In this document: piece by piece, positions 16,911-24,894 of the stretch | Layout: every line of letters starts with the position of its first letter | How positions within the stretch are numbered: the first letter of the stretch is position 1 | DNA from: an uncultured Alphaproteobacteria bacterium | GTDB taxonomy: Bacteria > Pseudomonadota > Alphaproteobacteria > Caulobacterales > Caulobacteraceae | NCBI GenBank assembly: GCA_903860975.1 | Contig: CAIOSI010000019.1 | Location: 62,001-126,000, forward strand | Length of the DNA: 64,000 nucleotides | Direction: 5' to 3' | Program-made: the position numbers and the translations under genes | The notes under the pieces: model-generated | Database searches by the model: none | What the model was told of the DNA's origin: nothing | The model's input: only the letters and a program-made list of their open reading frames with translations

Positions 16911-17800
16911 AGCCCCGCCCCTTTCAGTGCGTGGGAGACGACCGGCATGGTATCGGCGGCCTTAATCAGCAAGCCGACGCCAGACACGCCCAGCAGAATG
17001 AAGGTCACACGCCGGAAATTGATGTCCGACAGCGAGTGGTAGAGCTTCACGCCCATGAGCGTGCAGGGCAACACGATCGGCACTGTAATCGCCAACAGCC
17101 ACCAGTAGGTCTTGCCGAAGGTCTCGGGCTTGTTGAGGGCAAGCAGCGCAATAGACAGCAGCTGCAGGACGAGAATGTAGGGTTGAACGATCGCTCGGGC
17201 TTCGCGTTTTGGCACGTGACGCAGGCCGTTCCAGACCACCACGGCAGCGCCCGGAAAGGCTGTGAACCCGCCGATCACCCCGCCCGACATACCCACCAAG
17301 GACGAGGCGAGCCAGCCGCCCTGCACTTTTTTGTGCACGCCCTGCGGCCGCGCCAGGGAATAGATCGCGTAGATCACCAGGAACCCGCCGAACACTAACA
17401 TCAGGTTTTGTTTCGGCAGCGAACTCAAGATCGCCAATCCCAACGGCACGCCGATCAGACCGCCCAGCAGATAGGGTGCCGGCCCATCCGGCCACCAATG
17501 CTTGATCGGGCGCATGTCCGCCTTCAGTTGGCGCAAGGACATCAGCTGATTGGCCGCAGACAGCGTCATCAGCAGCGGCACACCCAGCTTTGGTGGCAAA
17601 AGAATCAGGCACAGAGCTCCGATCGCGGAGAAGCCGAATCCAGAGAGCCCGCTCATCAGGGCAGAAGCTGCCAGGATCGCGACCAACAAAGCGATCGTCA
17701 GCGTTGTAAAACCGTCAATCAGCAAAGAAGCACCCCTAGGGCCCAAGGCTTGAAAGGGGCTGAATCTGCACCGCCCCAGACCTATGAACTGAGCGATCAT
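16907..17800 (-). CDS. TSUP (TauE/SafE) family membrane transporter
   Basis: Integral membrane protein of 297 aa with about eight hydrophobic spans, including TLTIALLVAILAASALMSG and LLGGLIGVPLGLAILSSL, a repeated-half arrangement typical of TauE/SafE exporters of sulfite or organosulfonates. The ATG at 17800 overlaps the stop of a small upstream frame as ATGA, which supports this start; a TTG at 17725 is the alternative. Substrate unassigned. Confidence 0.85.
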   Translation of the reverse strand: MIAQFIGLGRCRFSPFQALGPRGASLLIDGFTTLTIALLVAILAASALMSGLSGFGFSAIGALCLILLPPKLGVPLLMTLSAANQLMSLRQLKADMRPIKHWWPDGPAPYLLGGLIGVPLGLAILSSLPKQNLMLVFGGFLVIYAIYSLARPQGVHKKVQGGWLASSLVGMSGGVIGGFTAFPGAAVVVWNGLRHVPKREARAIVQPYILVLQLLSIALLALNKPETFGKTYWWLLAITVPIVLPCTLMGVKLYHSLSDINFRRVTFILLGVSGVGLLIKAADTMPVVSHALKGAGL

Positions 17801-17928
17801 GGCGCAGCGTACGGTCCATCGTCAGGCTTCGAGGGCCGGCGAACGGCCTTCACATCGACGTCGCACAGTTTCTCGGCAATCTGCGGTGCGGGCGCCCCGG
17901 CTGGGACAATCAGGTGCCCATGAGACAA
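17797..17928 (-). CDS. Possible small protein coupled to TSUP gene
   Basis: A 43-aa open frame starting at TTG 17928, with GAGG about 12 nt upstream, and ending with TGA inside the ATGA that starts the TSUP gene. The translation (LIVPAGAPAPQIAEKLCDV) has protein-like composition but no known family. The frame stays open upstream without a clear start. It could be the end of a longer decayed gene rather than a true small protein. Confidence 0.35.
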   Translation of the reverse strand: MSHGHLIVPAGAPAPQIAEKLCDVDVKAVRRPSKPDDGPYAAP

Positions 17929-18329
17929 ACCCGGCGGAACCTCGGGGGGCCCGGATCTGGGCCCATGAACCGCCGATCGGCCACCTCACGCAACGAGGCA
18001 GCCCAGGGACCCAAGCCCCCCTGGTTGCAGGATCAGATCGTCAGCCGCGATGCGACGCTGCCTCTCCGGCCGTCGCAGGTAAGGACGATTTAAGCCTGGG
18101 CTCGGTGGAGGGAGCCCTAGTCGAGATCACGATCTCGATCAGATTCAATCTCGGGGCCGGCAACAAAGGGAAGACCGGGTCTAACCTGAAGCCGCACAGC
18201 TCACGCGACCTGTCGCGGGCGATGCCCATAGAGCAGACGGCAAGCAAGGCTGACATACCCCTGAAATAGGCCTGCATTCCCCAGGGCGTTAAGCTCTGGC
18301 CGCGATTTGGACTGGGGGCCTGAGCGACC
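17929..18329. other. Intergenic, no supported gene
   Basis: No convincing gene. A minus-strand frame of 96 codons (18041-18331) and a plus-strand frame (17799-18269) are open, but neither shows a recognisable domain or a good ribosome binding site. The region should hold the promoters for the TSUP unit and for the divergent TonB-like gene. Confidence 0.4.
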
Positions 18330-19412
18330 ATGCTGGCGCAGCTTGTGACTTTACTTCTAGCGGCCGCAGCGCCTGACCCTCAAGCCGCCAAACCCAACAC
18401 CGTCTCGCCAGTGACGGTGACCGCAAGGTCGGCCAAGGCCCAGCCTGCCGATGCCACTTTTGACATGGCCAGCGACGATTCCGCAGGCGGCGACTTCGTG
18501 GCCGTTTGGCCGGGGAACACCTATACGAACGGTCTCGACGGCCACGTTAAGCTAAGGTGCAACATAGACATCCATGGGCTGGCTGAATGGTGCGAGGTGG
18601 CCTCGGAGATACCGGCCGGAAAGGGATTTGGCGCTGCGGCTTTGGAGCTGCGTACGAGCTTCAAGCTTAGTCCCGCCGCTGGACCTGACGGTCCAATCTC
18701 GTCGATCAAGACGCTTTCGATCCGCTTCCGGGCGCCCAACCGCGACTTCGACATGGCAGCCGGAACTTTCCACGGAAATCCGATGGCCATGCAGGCCATC
18801 ACGATGCTGAACCACCCCCAGTTCTCCGAAGCGCCGAATTTCGACGATGTCGCGCAGGCCTATCCCGTGCACGACCTTGATCTGGAAGGCTATGCGGTCG
18901 CCCATTGTCAGGTGCTTTCCAACGGTGAGCTGAAAATGTGCGGCATCGTCAAAGAGGTCCCCAATCATCACGGCTTCGGCAAGGCGGCCCTGGCCATCGT
19001 TCACAAATTCCGGATCGCACCTCAGTGGGCCACCGCACCGCACTCCAAGCCGCTCTGGACCGACATCCCAATACGTTTCGAACCGCCCAGCGAAGCGCTT
19101 GAGCGCCGGGTAACAGCACCCAAGTGGCTTGCCGGCTGGGATCCAACGAGCCACCCAGGCGTCTTTCCGCCAGAGGCCGTCGCCAAGGGGCTCAACACCG
19201 GCCGCGGCGTCGCCGAATGCCTCGTTCGCCCCGATGGCGGCATGCGCGCGTGTACCGCCCTGCCAGGCGACCCCGACGGCTTGGGCTTCTCCGAAGCCGC
19301 AGCAAGGCTTGCCTCGCTCCTGAAGATCAACCTGTGGTCAGCGGATGCAGGCCCCGTCGCAGGCGGTAAGCTTCGGATTGCGATCCGCCTAAACCTCCCG
19401 CAGACGAAATAG
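18330..19412 (+). CDS. Secreted protein with three TonB-C-like repeats
   Basis: Protein of 360 aa with a short signal-like N-terminus. Three tandem units (about residues 45-135, 160-250, 270-355) each carry a paired-cysteine hairpin (LRCNIDIHGLAEWCEV, AHCQVLSNGELKMCGI, AECLVRPDGGMRACTA) followed by GFG/GFS-xAA and a hydrophobic strand, as in TonB C-terminal domains. There is no ExbB/ExbD and no Pro-rich spacer nearby, so it is probably a periplasmic binding protein rather than a true energy transducer. The cysteine pairs may form disulfides. Confidence 0.75.
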   Translation: MLAQLVTLLLAAAAPDPQAAKPNTVSPVTVTARSAKAQPADATFDMASDDSAGGDFVAVWPGNTYTNGLDGHVKLRCNIDIHGLAEWCEVASEIPAGKGFGAAALELRTSFKLSPAAGPDGPISSIKTLSIRFRAPNRDFDMAAGTFHGNPMAMQAITMLNHPQFSEAPNFDDVAQAYPVHDLDLEGYAVAHCQVLSNGELKMCGIVKEVPNHHGFGKAALAIVHKFRIAPQWATAPHSKPLWTDIPIRFEPPSEALERRVTAPKWLAGWDPTSHPGVFPPEAVAKGLNTGRGVAECLVRPDGGMRACTALPGDPDGLGFSEAAARLASLLKINLWSADAGPVAGGKLRIAIRLNLPQTK

Positions 19413-19520
19413 CGGGCCCTGACGCGACCGGTAGGCCGCGATGCGAGGGCAGGAGGCCCAAAAAAAGATCAGCGCCCTGGTCGCCGAGCCAGCCGCAAGC
19501 GGGCTCGCCGAAGGCCAGGT

Positions 19521-20216
19521 TCAGTCCTCGCAACTCAGCCGATAGCCAATACCCGGCTCCGTCATCAGTAAATTCGGGCTCGAGGGCTCAGCCTCCAGCT
19601 TCTGGCGCAATTGGGCCATGAGCACGCGGACAAACTGGGCGTCGGCGTTGGTCTCCGAGCCCCAGACTGCGATGATGATCTGCTTGTGGGTCACCACCTG
19701 GCCCGCGTGTCCTGCCAGGATGCGAAGCAGCTGATACTCGCGCGGCGTCAGCCGCACTTCCTCGCCTTTCACCAAGACGCGACGAGCTGGAAAGTTGATC
19801 TCCAGGTCGCCGAACTGAAATTGAGGTTGGGCCGAGAACCGCCGTTCACGCCCGCGCACAACGGCTCGGATTCGGGCGAGTAGTTCGCCGACGCCAACGG
19901 GCTTGTTGACGAAGTCGTCGGCGCCCAGATCCAACGCCCGGATCTTCTCAATCTCCAGGTCTCTGGCCGACAAAACGATGATCGGACAATCTGACCATTC
20001 GCGGATCCGCTGAATGACATCCTTTCCGTCCATATCCGGAAGACCAAGGTCGAGGATCACGACGTCACTTGGATCATTTGCAAGCATCGCCAGCGCCGTT
20101 TCGCCTTTCGCCGCGGACGCCACCTTGAAGCCCGCCGCTGTCAAAGCCGGCGTCAGCGCGCGCACGATCTGCGACTCGTCATCGACGATCAGCAGCCGCC
20201 CCAGATCCTCACTCAT
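19521..20216 (-). CDS. kdpE: KdpE-type response regulator
   Basis: OmpR/PhoB-class regulator of 231 aa. The receiver has the acidic DDE pocket at residues 12-14, phospho-acceptor Asp56 (VILDLGLPD), and Lys105; the winged helix follows (LTPREYQLLRILAGHAG ... GIGYRL). Sequence around the receiver and the wing matches KdpE, regulator of the potassium ATPase operon. It overlaps the kinase gene by 4 nt (ATGA). No kdpFABC genes are in the window, so the target may be remote or different. Confidence 0.85.
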   Translation of the reverse strand: MSEDLGRLLIVDDESQIVRALTPALTAAGFKVASAAKGETALAMLANDPSDVVILDLGLPDMDGKDVIQRIREWSDCPIIVLSARDLEIEKIRALDLGADDFVNKPVGVGELLARIRAVVRGRERRFSAQPQFQFGDLEINFPARRVLVKGEEVRLTPREYQLLRILAGHAGQVVTHKQIIIAVWGSETNADAQFVRVLMAQLRQKLEAEPSSPNLLMTEPGIGYRLSCED

Positions 20217-21763
20217 ACCGCTTCCTCATGACGCTCCGCCGCCGGCAATGTCAGCGATAGCACCAGACCGCTCTTGGCGTCTGTACGCAGCGCCGCCTCT
20301 GCTTGCCCACCCATGCCGTGCATGACGCCGCGGACGATGGAAAGCCCCAGTCCGGTGCCCGGCGTGCGCTTGGCCGAGGCACCGCGGTAAAACTTCTCAA
20401 ACAGCCGAGGTAGCTCGGAGGCCTCCACACCCGGTCCCTCGTCGGCCACTCGAACCACCACCGCGCCTTCCTCGAGCGCGCTAGAAAGTGAAATATTGCT
20501 TTGCGGCGGCGAGTAACGAATTGCGTTTTCCAGCACATTTGCCAGCGCGACCTGAAACAGTACCGGATCGCCTACCGCCAGTCCCGCGCCCTCGCCCGGC
20601 GCGAACGAAATCTTCCAGTGCGCTCGCAACCGCTCGAAGCGGCGGCGTGTTCTGTCGATGACTTCGGCCAAGTCGAAGGCTGCACTGTGTGCATCGAGCG
20701 CACCGGATTCGAGTCGGGTCATGTGCAACAGGTTCGTCACAAAGGCATTCAGCCGTTCGGCCTCCTCCTGGATTGTGGCGATCAGATCCTGCCTGGTCTT
20801 GGCGTCGAATTTGTCGCCGAACTGCTGCAGTGAAGTGGCTGATGCAAGGACCGCGGCCAGCGGCGTGCGAAGGTCGTGCGAAATCGACGACAGAAGCGAA
20901 TTGCGCAGGTCTTCGGTTCGCGCACGCGCCTCGGCCCCAGCTTTTCCCGCTGCCATTTGCGCACGTGTCATCGCAGCCGCTCCTGCGTCTGCCAGAATCT
21001 GCAGCAGGTCCTCTTCTTGAGGTCCTGGCGCAGGATCGGCACGCCATCCCGCAACGCCAGCGCCGCTCAGACGCCGCACGCGCCAGCCTGCCGCCTCTAT
21101 GGAGCGTGCCTCGCCGCTGGCCTCTTGCGCCAAGGCTTGCGCAGCGCTCATCACCATCGGCGTGAGCTCTGCCCCGCCACCGGTGCAGAGCACCTCGTCT
21201 TCAAGCACAAAGGCCTGGCCTTGCGCCGCCGCCGCGAGGTAGTCGGCCAGCCTGACGCGGATAAACGCCGCATCGTCACATGCCGAGAACTCCCGCGTAC
21301 CCTCGAACAGTACCGCGGTCATTCGCTGTCGAATGTCGGTACGCTTCGTCTCGTCTCTGAGACGCCCCGTTAGGTTGCCCATCAAGAAGGCCACCACCGG
21401 GAAAGTCACGAGAAGAAGGATGTCTTCGGCTCGGTAAGCCGCCACGCCGACGATCGACGCCCCGAGGTAGAAGTTGTAAATCAGGAACGAGACGATCGCT
21501 GCGGCATAACCGGGTCCAGAGCCCACGAGGTAAGAGGTGACCAGAACCCCAGCCAGGAGGACCCCACTAATTCGGTTGGACGAGGTCAGTTGAGAGAGGA
21601 TCTGGGCCGCGCTCCACGAGGCCATCACCACAGCAAGCGCCAAAGCGTAGCGCCCCGGCGCATTCAGCCGGACGATCCAGGACGGAGACAGGAGCAGACG
21701 TCGGGGCAAAGTTGCGGCTCGCAGAACGGGCATCGGACCTAATCGCGCGCCATTCGGCGACAA
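20213..21763 (-). CDS. KdpD-like sensor histidine kinase lacking N-terminal Kdp/Usp domains
   Basis: Protein of 516 aa. Residues about 35-130 hold membrane helices of the DUF4118 type found in KdpD (YALALAVVMASWSAAQIL, SYLVGSGPGYAAAIVSFL). A GAF-like stretch follows, then HisKA with His296 in SSISHDLRTPLA, then the HATPase with N, G1 and G2 boxes (NVLENAIRYSP, DEGPGVE, GTGLGLSIV). Full KdpD is near 900 aa with a cytosolic KdpD domain and a Usp domain before the membrane helices; both are absent here. An ATG at 21733 is an alternative start. Confidence 0.85.
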   Translation of the reverse strand: MSPNGARLGPMPVLRAATLPRRLLLSPSWIVRLNAPGRYALALAVVMASWSAAQILSQLTSSNRISGVLLAGVLVTSYLVGSGPGYAAAIVSFLIYNFYLGASIVGVAAYRAEDILLLVTFPVVAFLMGNLTGRLRDETKRTDIRQRMTAVLFEGTREFSACDDAAFIRVRLADYLAAAAQGQAFVLEDEVLCTGGGAELTPMVMSAAQALAQEASGEARSIEAAGWRVRRLSGAGVAGWRADPAPGPQEEDLLQILADAGAAAMTRAQMAAGKAGAEARARTEDLRNSLLSSISHDLRTPLAAVLASATSLQQFGDKFDAKTRQDLIATIQEEAERLNAFVTNLLHMTRLESGALDAHSAAFDLAEVIDRTRRRFERLRAHWKISFAPGEGAGLAVGDPVLFQVALANVLENAIRYSPPQSNISLSSALEEGAVVVRVADEGPGVEASELPRLFEKFYRGASAKRTPGTGLGLSIVRGVMHGMGGQAEAALRTDAKSGLVLSLTLPAAERHEEAV

Positions 21764-21835
21764 ACTCTGGGCCTGGTAAGGCCTGGCGGCCCAAGCCCGA
21801 AGTTTCGCGCCAACTCCGGCGATCTCATGACGATG

Positions 21836-22462
21836 TCAGATTTCGGACGCCCACTCCAGAAACTCCGGCCGTTCGAGCAGACGCTGACAATATAGCCCTG
21901 CAGGGCCGACATCGCCGTAGTCCGACAACTTCACGCCATAGGTCCGAAACCGCGAGGCCACCGGCGTAAAGAATGCATCGGCGATCCCATATTCGACGCC
22001 GCCAAGAAAGGGGCCGCCGAACCGCGCCAGGAGCCCGGTCCAGATCGCAACAACCCGGCGGATATCCTTGGCCGTCGCCGCAGACAGGGTTGCCAGTTGC
22101 GGCTCGGCGGCCAGATCCATCGGGCACTCACCGCGCAGCGACAGGAACCCTGAATGCATCTCTGAGGCCGCCGCCCGCGCATAGGCCCGCGCCACCAGGT
22201 CAGCCGGCCACAGCCCCGCCTTTGGAAACTGCTCAGCCAGATACTCGCAGATCGCCAGCGAGTCCGTGATCACGTGTTCCCCGTCCTTCAACGCCGGCAC
22301 CAAACCCGACGGGGAATGGATGGAAATCTCCGCCTCGCTCTTCAGCGCACCCTGACGCAGTTGGATCAGGATTTCGTCGAACTCCGCCCCAGCTTTCTTC
22401 AACATCAACCACGGCCGCATCGACCAAGTCGACCAAGCTTTCGTGCCAATGACGAGTTCCAT
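21836..22462 (-). CDS. Glutathione S-transferase
   Basis: Protein of 208 aa. The thioredoxin-like N-terminal domain has the active-site stretch KAWSTWSMRPWLMLK, the cis-Pro region LVPALKDG, and the glutathione-binding ITDSLAICEYL; an all-helical domain follows. The Trp-rich active site recalls GSTs related to the maleylacetoacetate isomerase/zeta branch. The start at 22462 is supported by AAGGAG 11 nt upstream. Same strand as the KdpDE-like pair and possibly co-transcribed. Confidence 0.85.
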   Translation of the reverse strand: MELVIGTKAWSTWSMRPWLMLKKAGAEFDEILIQLRQGALKSEAEISIHSPSGLVPALKDGEHVITDSLAICEYLAEQFPKAGLWPADLVARAYARAAASEMHSGFLSLRGECPMDLAAEPQLATLSAATAKDIRRVVAIWTGLLARFGGPFLGGVEYGIADAFFTPVASRFRTYGVKLSDYGDVGPAGLYCQRLLERPEFLEWASEI

Positions 22463-22643
22463 GGGGCATGCTCCTTGCAAATCCAGGTCCGCGATACCGC
22501 GGTTCTGCCTGAGAGGGAAATCCGCGAGCTGGAAGCCGCATCGATGAGAATCCAAAGGCCTGGCGCAGGCATCGCGCCCCATGACAGTCGCGTGCGCTCG
22601 CCGCGAGTTTAGGCTCGGCCCGAAAAGCAATCGGGGGGATGAC

Positions 22644-23118
22644 ATGTACCGGCGAATACTACGCGTCTACGACGGCTCCTAAGAAGGCGTCCTGGCGCTT
22701 CGAGAAGGTGTGCTTCTCGCAAAACAATGCTGTGCCCAGGTCGTCCTGTTGGCCGTCGTGCCTGACACCTCCAGGACCCGCATAGCCGAGGGTGTCTATG
22801 CCTGCGCGGTCGCCCAGCAGATCGACGCCGACAGGGATCTCCCGGCCCGCGCCGTCGCCTGGCTTGAGGCGCGTGGCTATAGTCCCATGGCCAAACTCGT
22901 GGTGGGCGAGCCCGCGCCAAGCAGGTGTCGTCGCCAAAGAAATCAACGCCGACCTGGTGGTCGTCAGCCATCACCACCAGACGTTCCTTTCGCGTTGGTG
23001 GTCCGGATCGACCGACACCTACCTGAGCGACCATCTGGGATGCACCCTTGGGATCGCACGCAACCGCGTTACGGAAGATGCCTTCAGCGAGACCCTCCAA
23101 GAGAGGGTCGAATCCTGA
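22644..23118 (+). pseudogene. Universal stress protein (UspA) gene, broken twice
   Basis: The reconstructed product is a complete single-domain universal stress protein: MYRRILRVYDGS, then EGVLALREGVLLAKQC, LPARAVAWLEARGYSP, and after a shift NADLVVVSHHHQ, ending at 23118. Codon 13 is TAA (22680-22682). A +1 frameshift then lies near 22914-22920, where one extra base moves the frame from VVGEPA to QAGVVAKEI. GGGGGG precedes the ATG. Both sides of each lesion are coding-like. Either a true pseudogene or two assembly errors. Confidence 0.8.
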
Positions 23119-23248
23119 GGGATTTCGCCCGCGGCGAGGCGGACGTCATCTCCCCCTATCCACCGGTGCCCAGCGCGTCTAACGTGATGCTAAATTGTCG
23201 CCCGACAGGTGAGCGGCGAGATAAAAATTCCGGGGACGGGACAAAGAC

Positions 23249-24784
23249 ATGACCGACACGACAGCCGGCCGCATAGCCGCCACGCCTGGCGCAAAACCCG
23301 TCTACTCGGCCAACTATAAGCGCCTGGTGCTCTTCTTACTGGTCACCGCCTACACGCTAAATTTCATCGACCGCACGATCATCGCCACGCTCGGTCAGCC
23401 GATCAAAGATACCTTGCACATCACCGACACCCAGCTGGGCCTCCTGGGCGGTCTCTATTTCGCTCTGCTCTACACGCTCTTGGGGATCCCGATCGCGCGG
23501 TTTGCGGAACGGTTTTCCCGGATCAACATCATCGCGACGGCAATCATTATCTGGTCGGGTTTTACAGCGCTTTGCGGTACGGCGGGAAGCTTCCTGATGC
23601 TGGGTGCCTATCGCTTTGGGGTAGGGATCGGCGAGGCTGGCCTATCCCCGCCCGCGCACTCGCTGATCAGCGACTATTTTGAGCCCAAAAAACGGGCGTC
23701 GGCTCTGTCGGTCTACAGCTTCGGAATTCCCCTTGGCACCATGATCGGAGCGGTGGCCGGCGGCACGATCGCCAAGACCTTTGGCTGGCACATGGCCTTC
23801 ATGGTGGTGGGGCTGCCCGGGGTAGCGGTTGCCATTGCGTTAAAAGTCCTGGTGAAGGAGCCGCCACGCGGCCACTCCGAGCCCGAAGCTCATCCGCTGG
23901 TCGTAGACGATACGGCCGCCGACCTGCCTGAAGCTGCGCCGCAGCTCGGCTTTTTGGGCGAGATGACCGAGATGTGGCGGGTCTTCAAGATCCTGTTCCT
24001 GAAGTGGCCGGTGTTCAACATGGTGATGGGGATCACGCTGGTCTCTTTCGGCGGTTATGGCGGAGGCCAGTTTGCGCCACCCTACTTCCTTCGCGCCTTC
24101 CACCTGGACTATCAGCAGGTGGGACTGATCGTGGGACTGGTCGCGGGCCTGAGCCAGGGGATCGGCACGCTGATTGGCGGACCGATCACCGACGTGATGT
24201 CAAAGCGTCTGGGCGCGCGCTGGTATGCGCTGGTGCCTGCCATCGGCGTAACTCTGGCGTTCCCGTTCGTTGTGGGAGTCTACTCCGCGCCAAGCTGGCA
24301 GACGGCAGCCCTGTTCATGCTGCTGCCGGGGGCGCTCTCTTACGTCTATCTGGGTCCGACGTTCGGCGTTGTGCAAAACATGGCCCCGACCCACCAGCGA
24401 GCGACCGCGACCGCCTTGCTATTCTTCTTCCTCAACCTGATCGCTCTGGGCGGCGGGCCGCCCTTCACGGGTTGGGTGATCGACCACTTCTCAGCCTTCC
24501 ACTACGCCCACCCCACGGCGGGCTCGATCTGGGACGCGATCAACGGGTTCAGCGGCGCGCAGCCGGCGGACTTCCAAACCGCCTGTCCCGGTGGGAAGGC
24601 GGCCAAGACGGCGAGCGATGCCGCCAAGGCGGCCTGCAACGGAGCGCTGGTGCTAGGGACCCGTCATGGGGTGATCATCGCCTATGCGTTCGGTCTGTGG
24701 GGGGCGTTCCACTATCTGTTGGGCTCGTTCGGCCTGAAGCAAGCCCTCGCCAAGGCCCGGTCGGATCGTGGGGAGCAGGACTAG
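23249..24784 (+). CDS. MFS transporter (Spinster-like)
   Basis: Twelve-helix transporter of 511 aa. The N-terminal NFIDRTIIATLGQPIKDTL and the loop ARFAERFSRIN match the MFS motif-A region of Spinster-type transporters common near aromatic or lipid catabolic genes. A hydrophilic loop before the last helix contains a Lys/Ala-rich stretch and two Cys. Inner membrane; substrate unknown. The upstream gene is the broken Usp gene. Confidence 0.87.
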   Translation: MTDTTAGRIAATPGAKPVYSANYKRLVLFLLVTAYTLNFIDRTIIATLGQPIKDTLHITDTQLGLLGGLYFALLYTLLGIPIARFAERFSRINIIATAIIIWSGFTALCGTAGSFLMLGAYRFGVGIGEAGLSPPAHSLISDYFEPKKRASALSVYSFGIPLGTMIGAVAGGTIAKTFGWHMAFMVVGLPGVAVAIALKVLVKEPPRGHSEPEAHPLVVDDTAADLPEAAPQLGFLGEMTEMWRVFKILFLKWPVFNMVMGITLVSFGGYGGGQFAPPYFLRAFHLDYQQVGLIVGLVAGLSQGIGTLIGGPITDVMSKRLGARWYALVPAIGVTLAFPFVVGVYSAPSWQTAALFMLLPGALSYVYLGPTFGVVQNMAPTHQRATATALLFFFLNLIALGGGPPFTGWVIDHFSAFHYAHPTAGSIWDAINGFSGAQPADFQTACPGGKAAKTASDAAKAACNGALVLGTRHGVIIAYAFGLWGAFHYLLGSFGLKQALAKARSDRGEQD

Positions 24785-24839
24785 CCCCGGAAGAGCTTGA
24801 CCCCGGATTGGACGACGACGCCTGTCTTATTGATTTTAC

Positions 24840-24888
24840 TTAGATTTTTATCTAAATATTTGACACAGGACAGGGTCATCCCCATACC
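24840..24888 (+). promoter_or_regulatory. purB promoter with palindrome, probable leaderless start
   Basis: A TTGACA hexamer at 24860-24865 is followed 17 nt later by CATACC (24883-24888), placing the likely transcription start within a few bases of the purB ATG at 24895. No ribosome binding site precedes that ATG. Just upstream is the palindrome TTAGAT-N4-ATCTAA (24840-24855) in an AT-rich patch unlike the rest of the window, a candidate operator. Confidence 0.5.
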
Positions 24889-24894
24889 CCAGGC

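Noticed and set aside
16607..17398. 263-codon plus-strand frame rich in Gln/His/Arg
   Set aside because: Shadow of the ELM1-like and TSUP genes; low-complexity translation.
18041..18331. Minus-strand 96-codon frame before the TonB-like gene
   Set aside because: No recognisable domain; might be a decayed gene but not supported.
19460..19466. Seven-A run (T7 on minus strand) after kdpE as a terminator
   Set aside because: The only stem nearby (GAGCC/GGCTC) is about 20 nt away from the T-run, so it does not form a standard intrinsic terminator.
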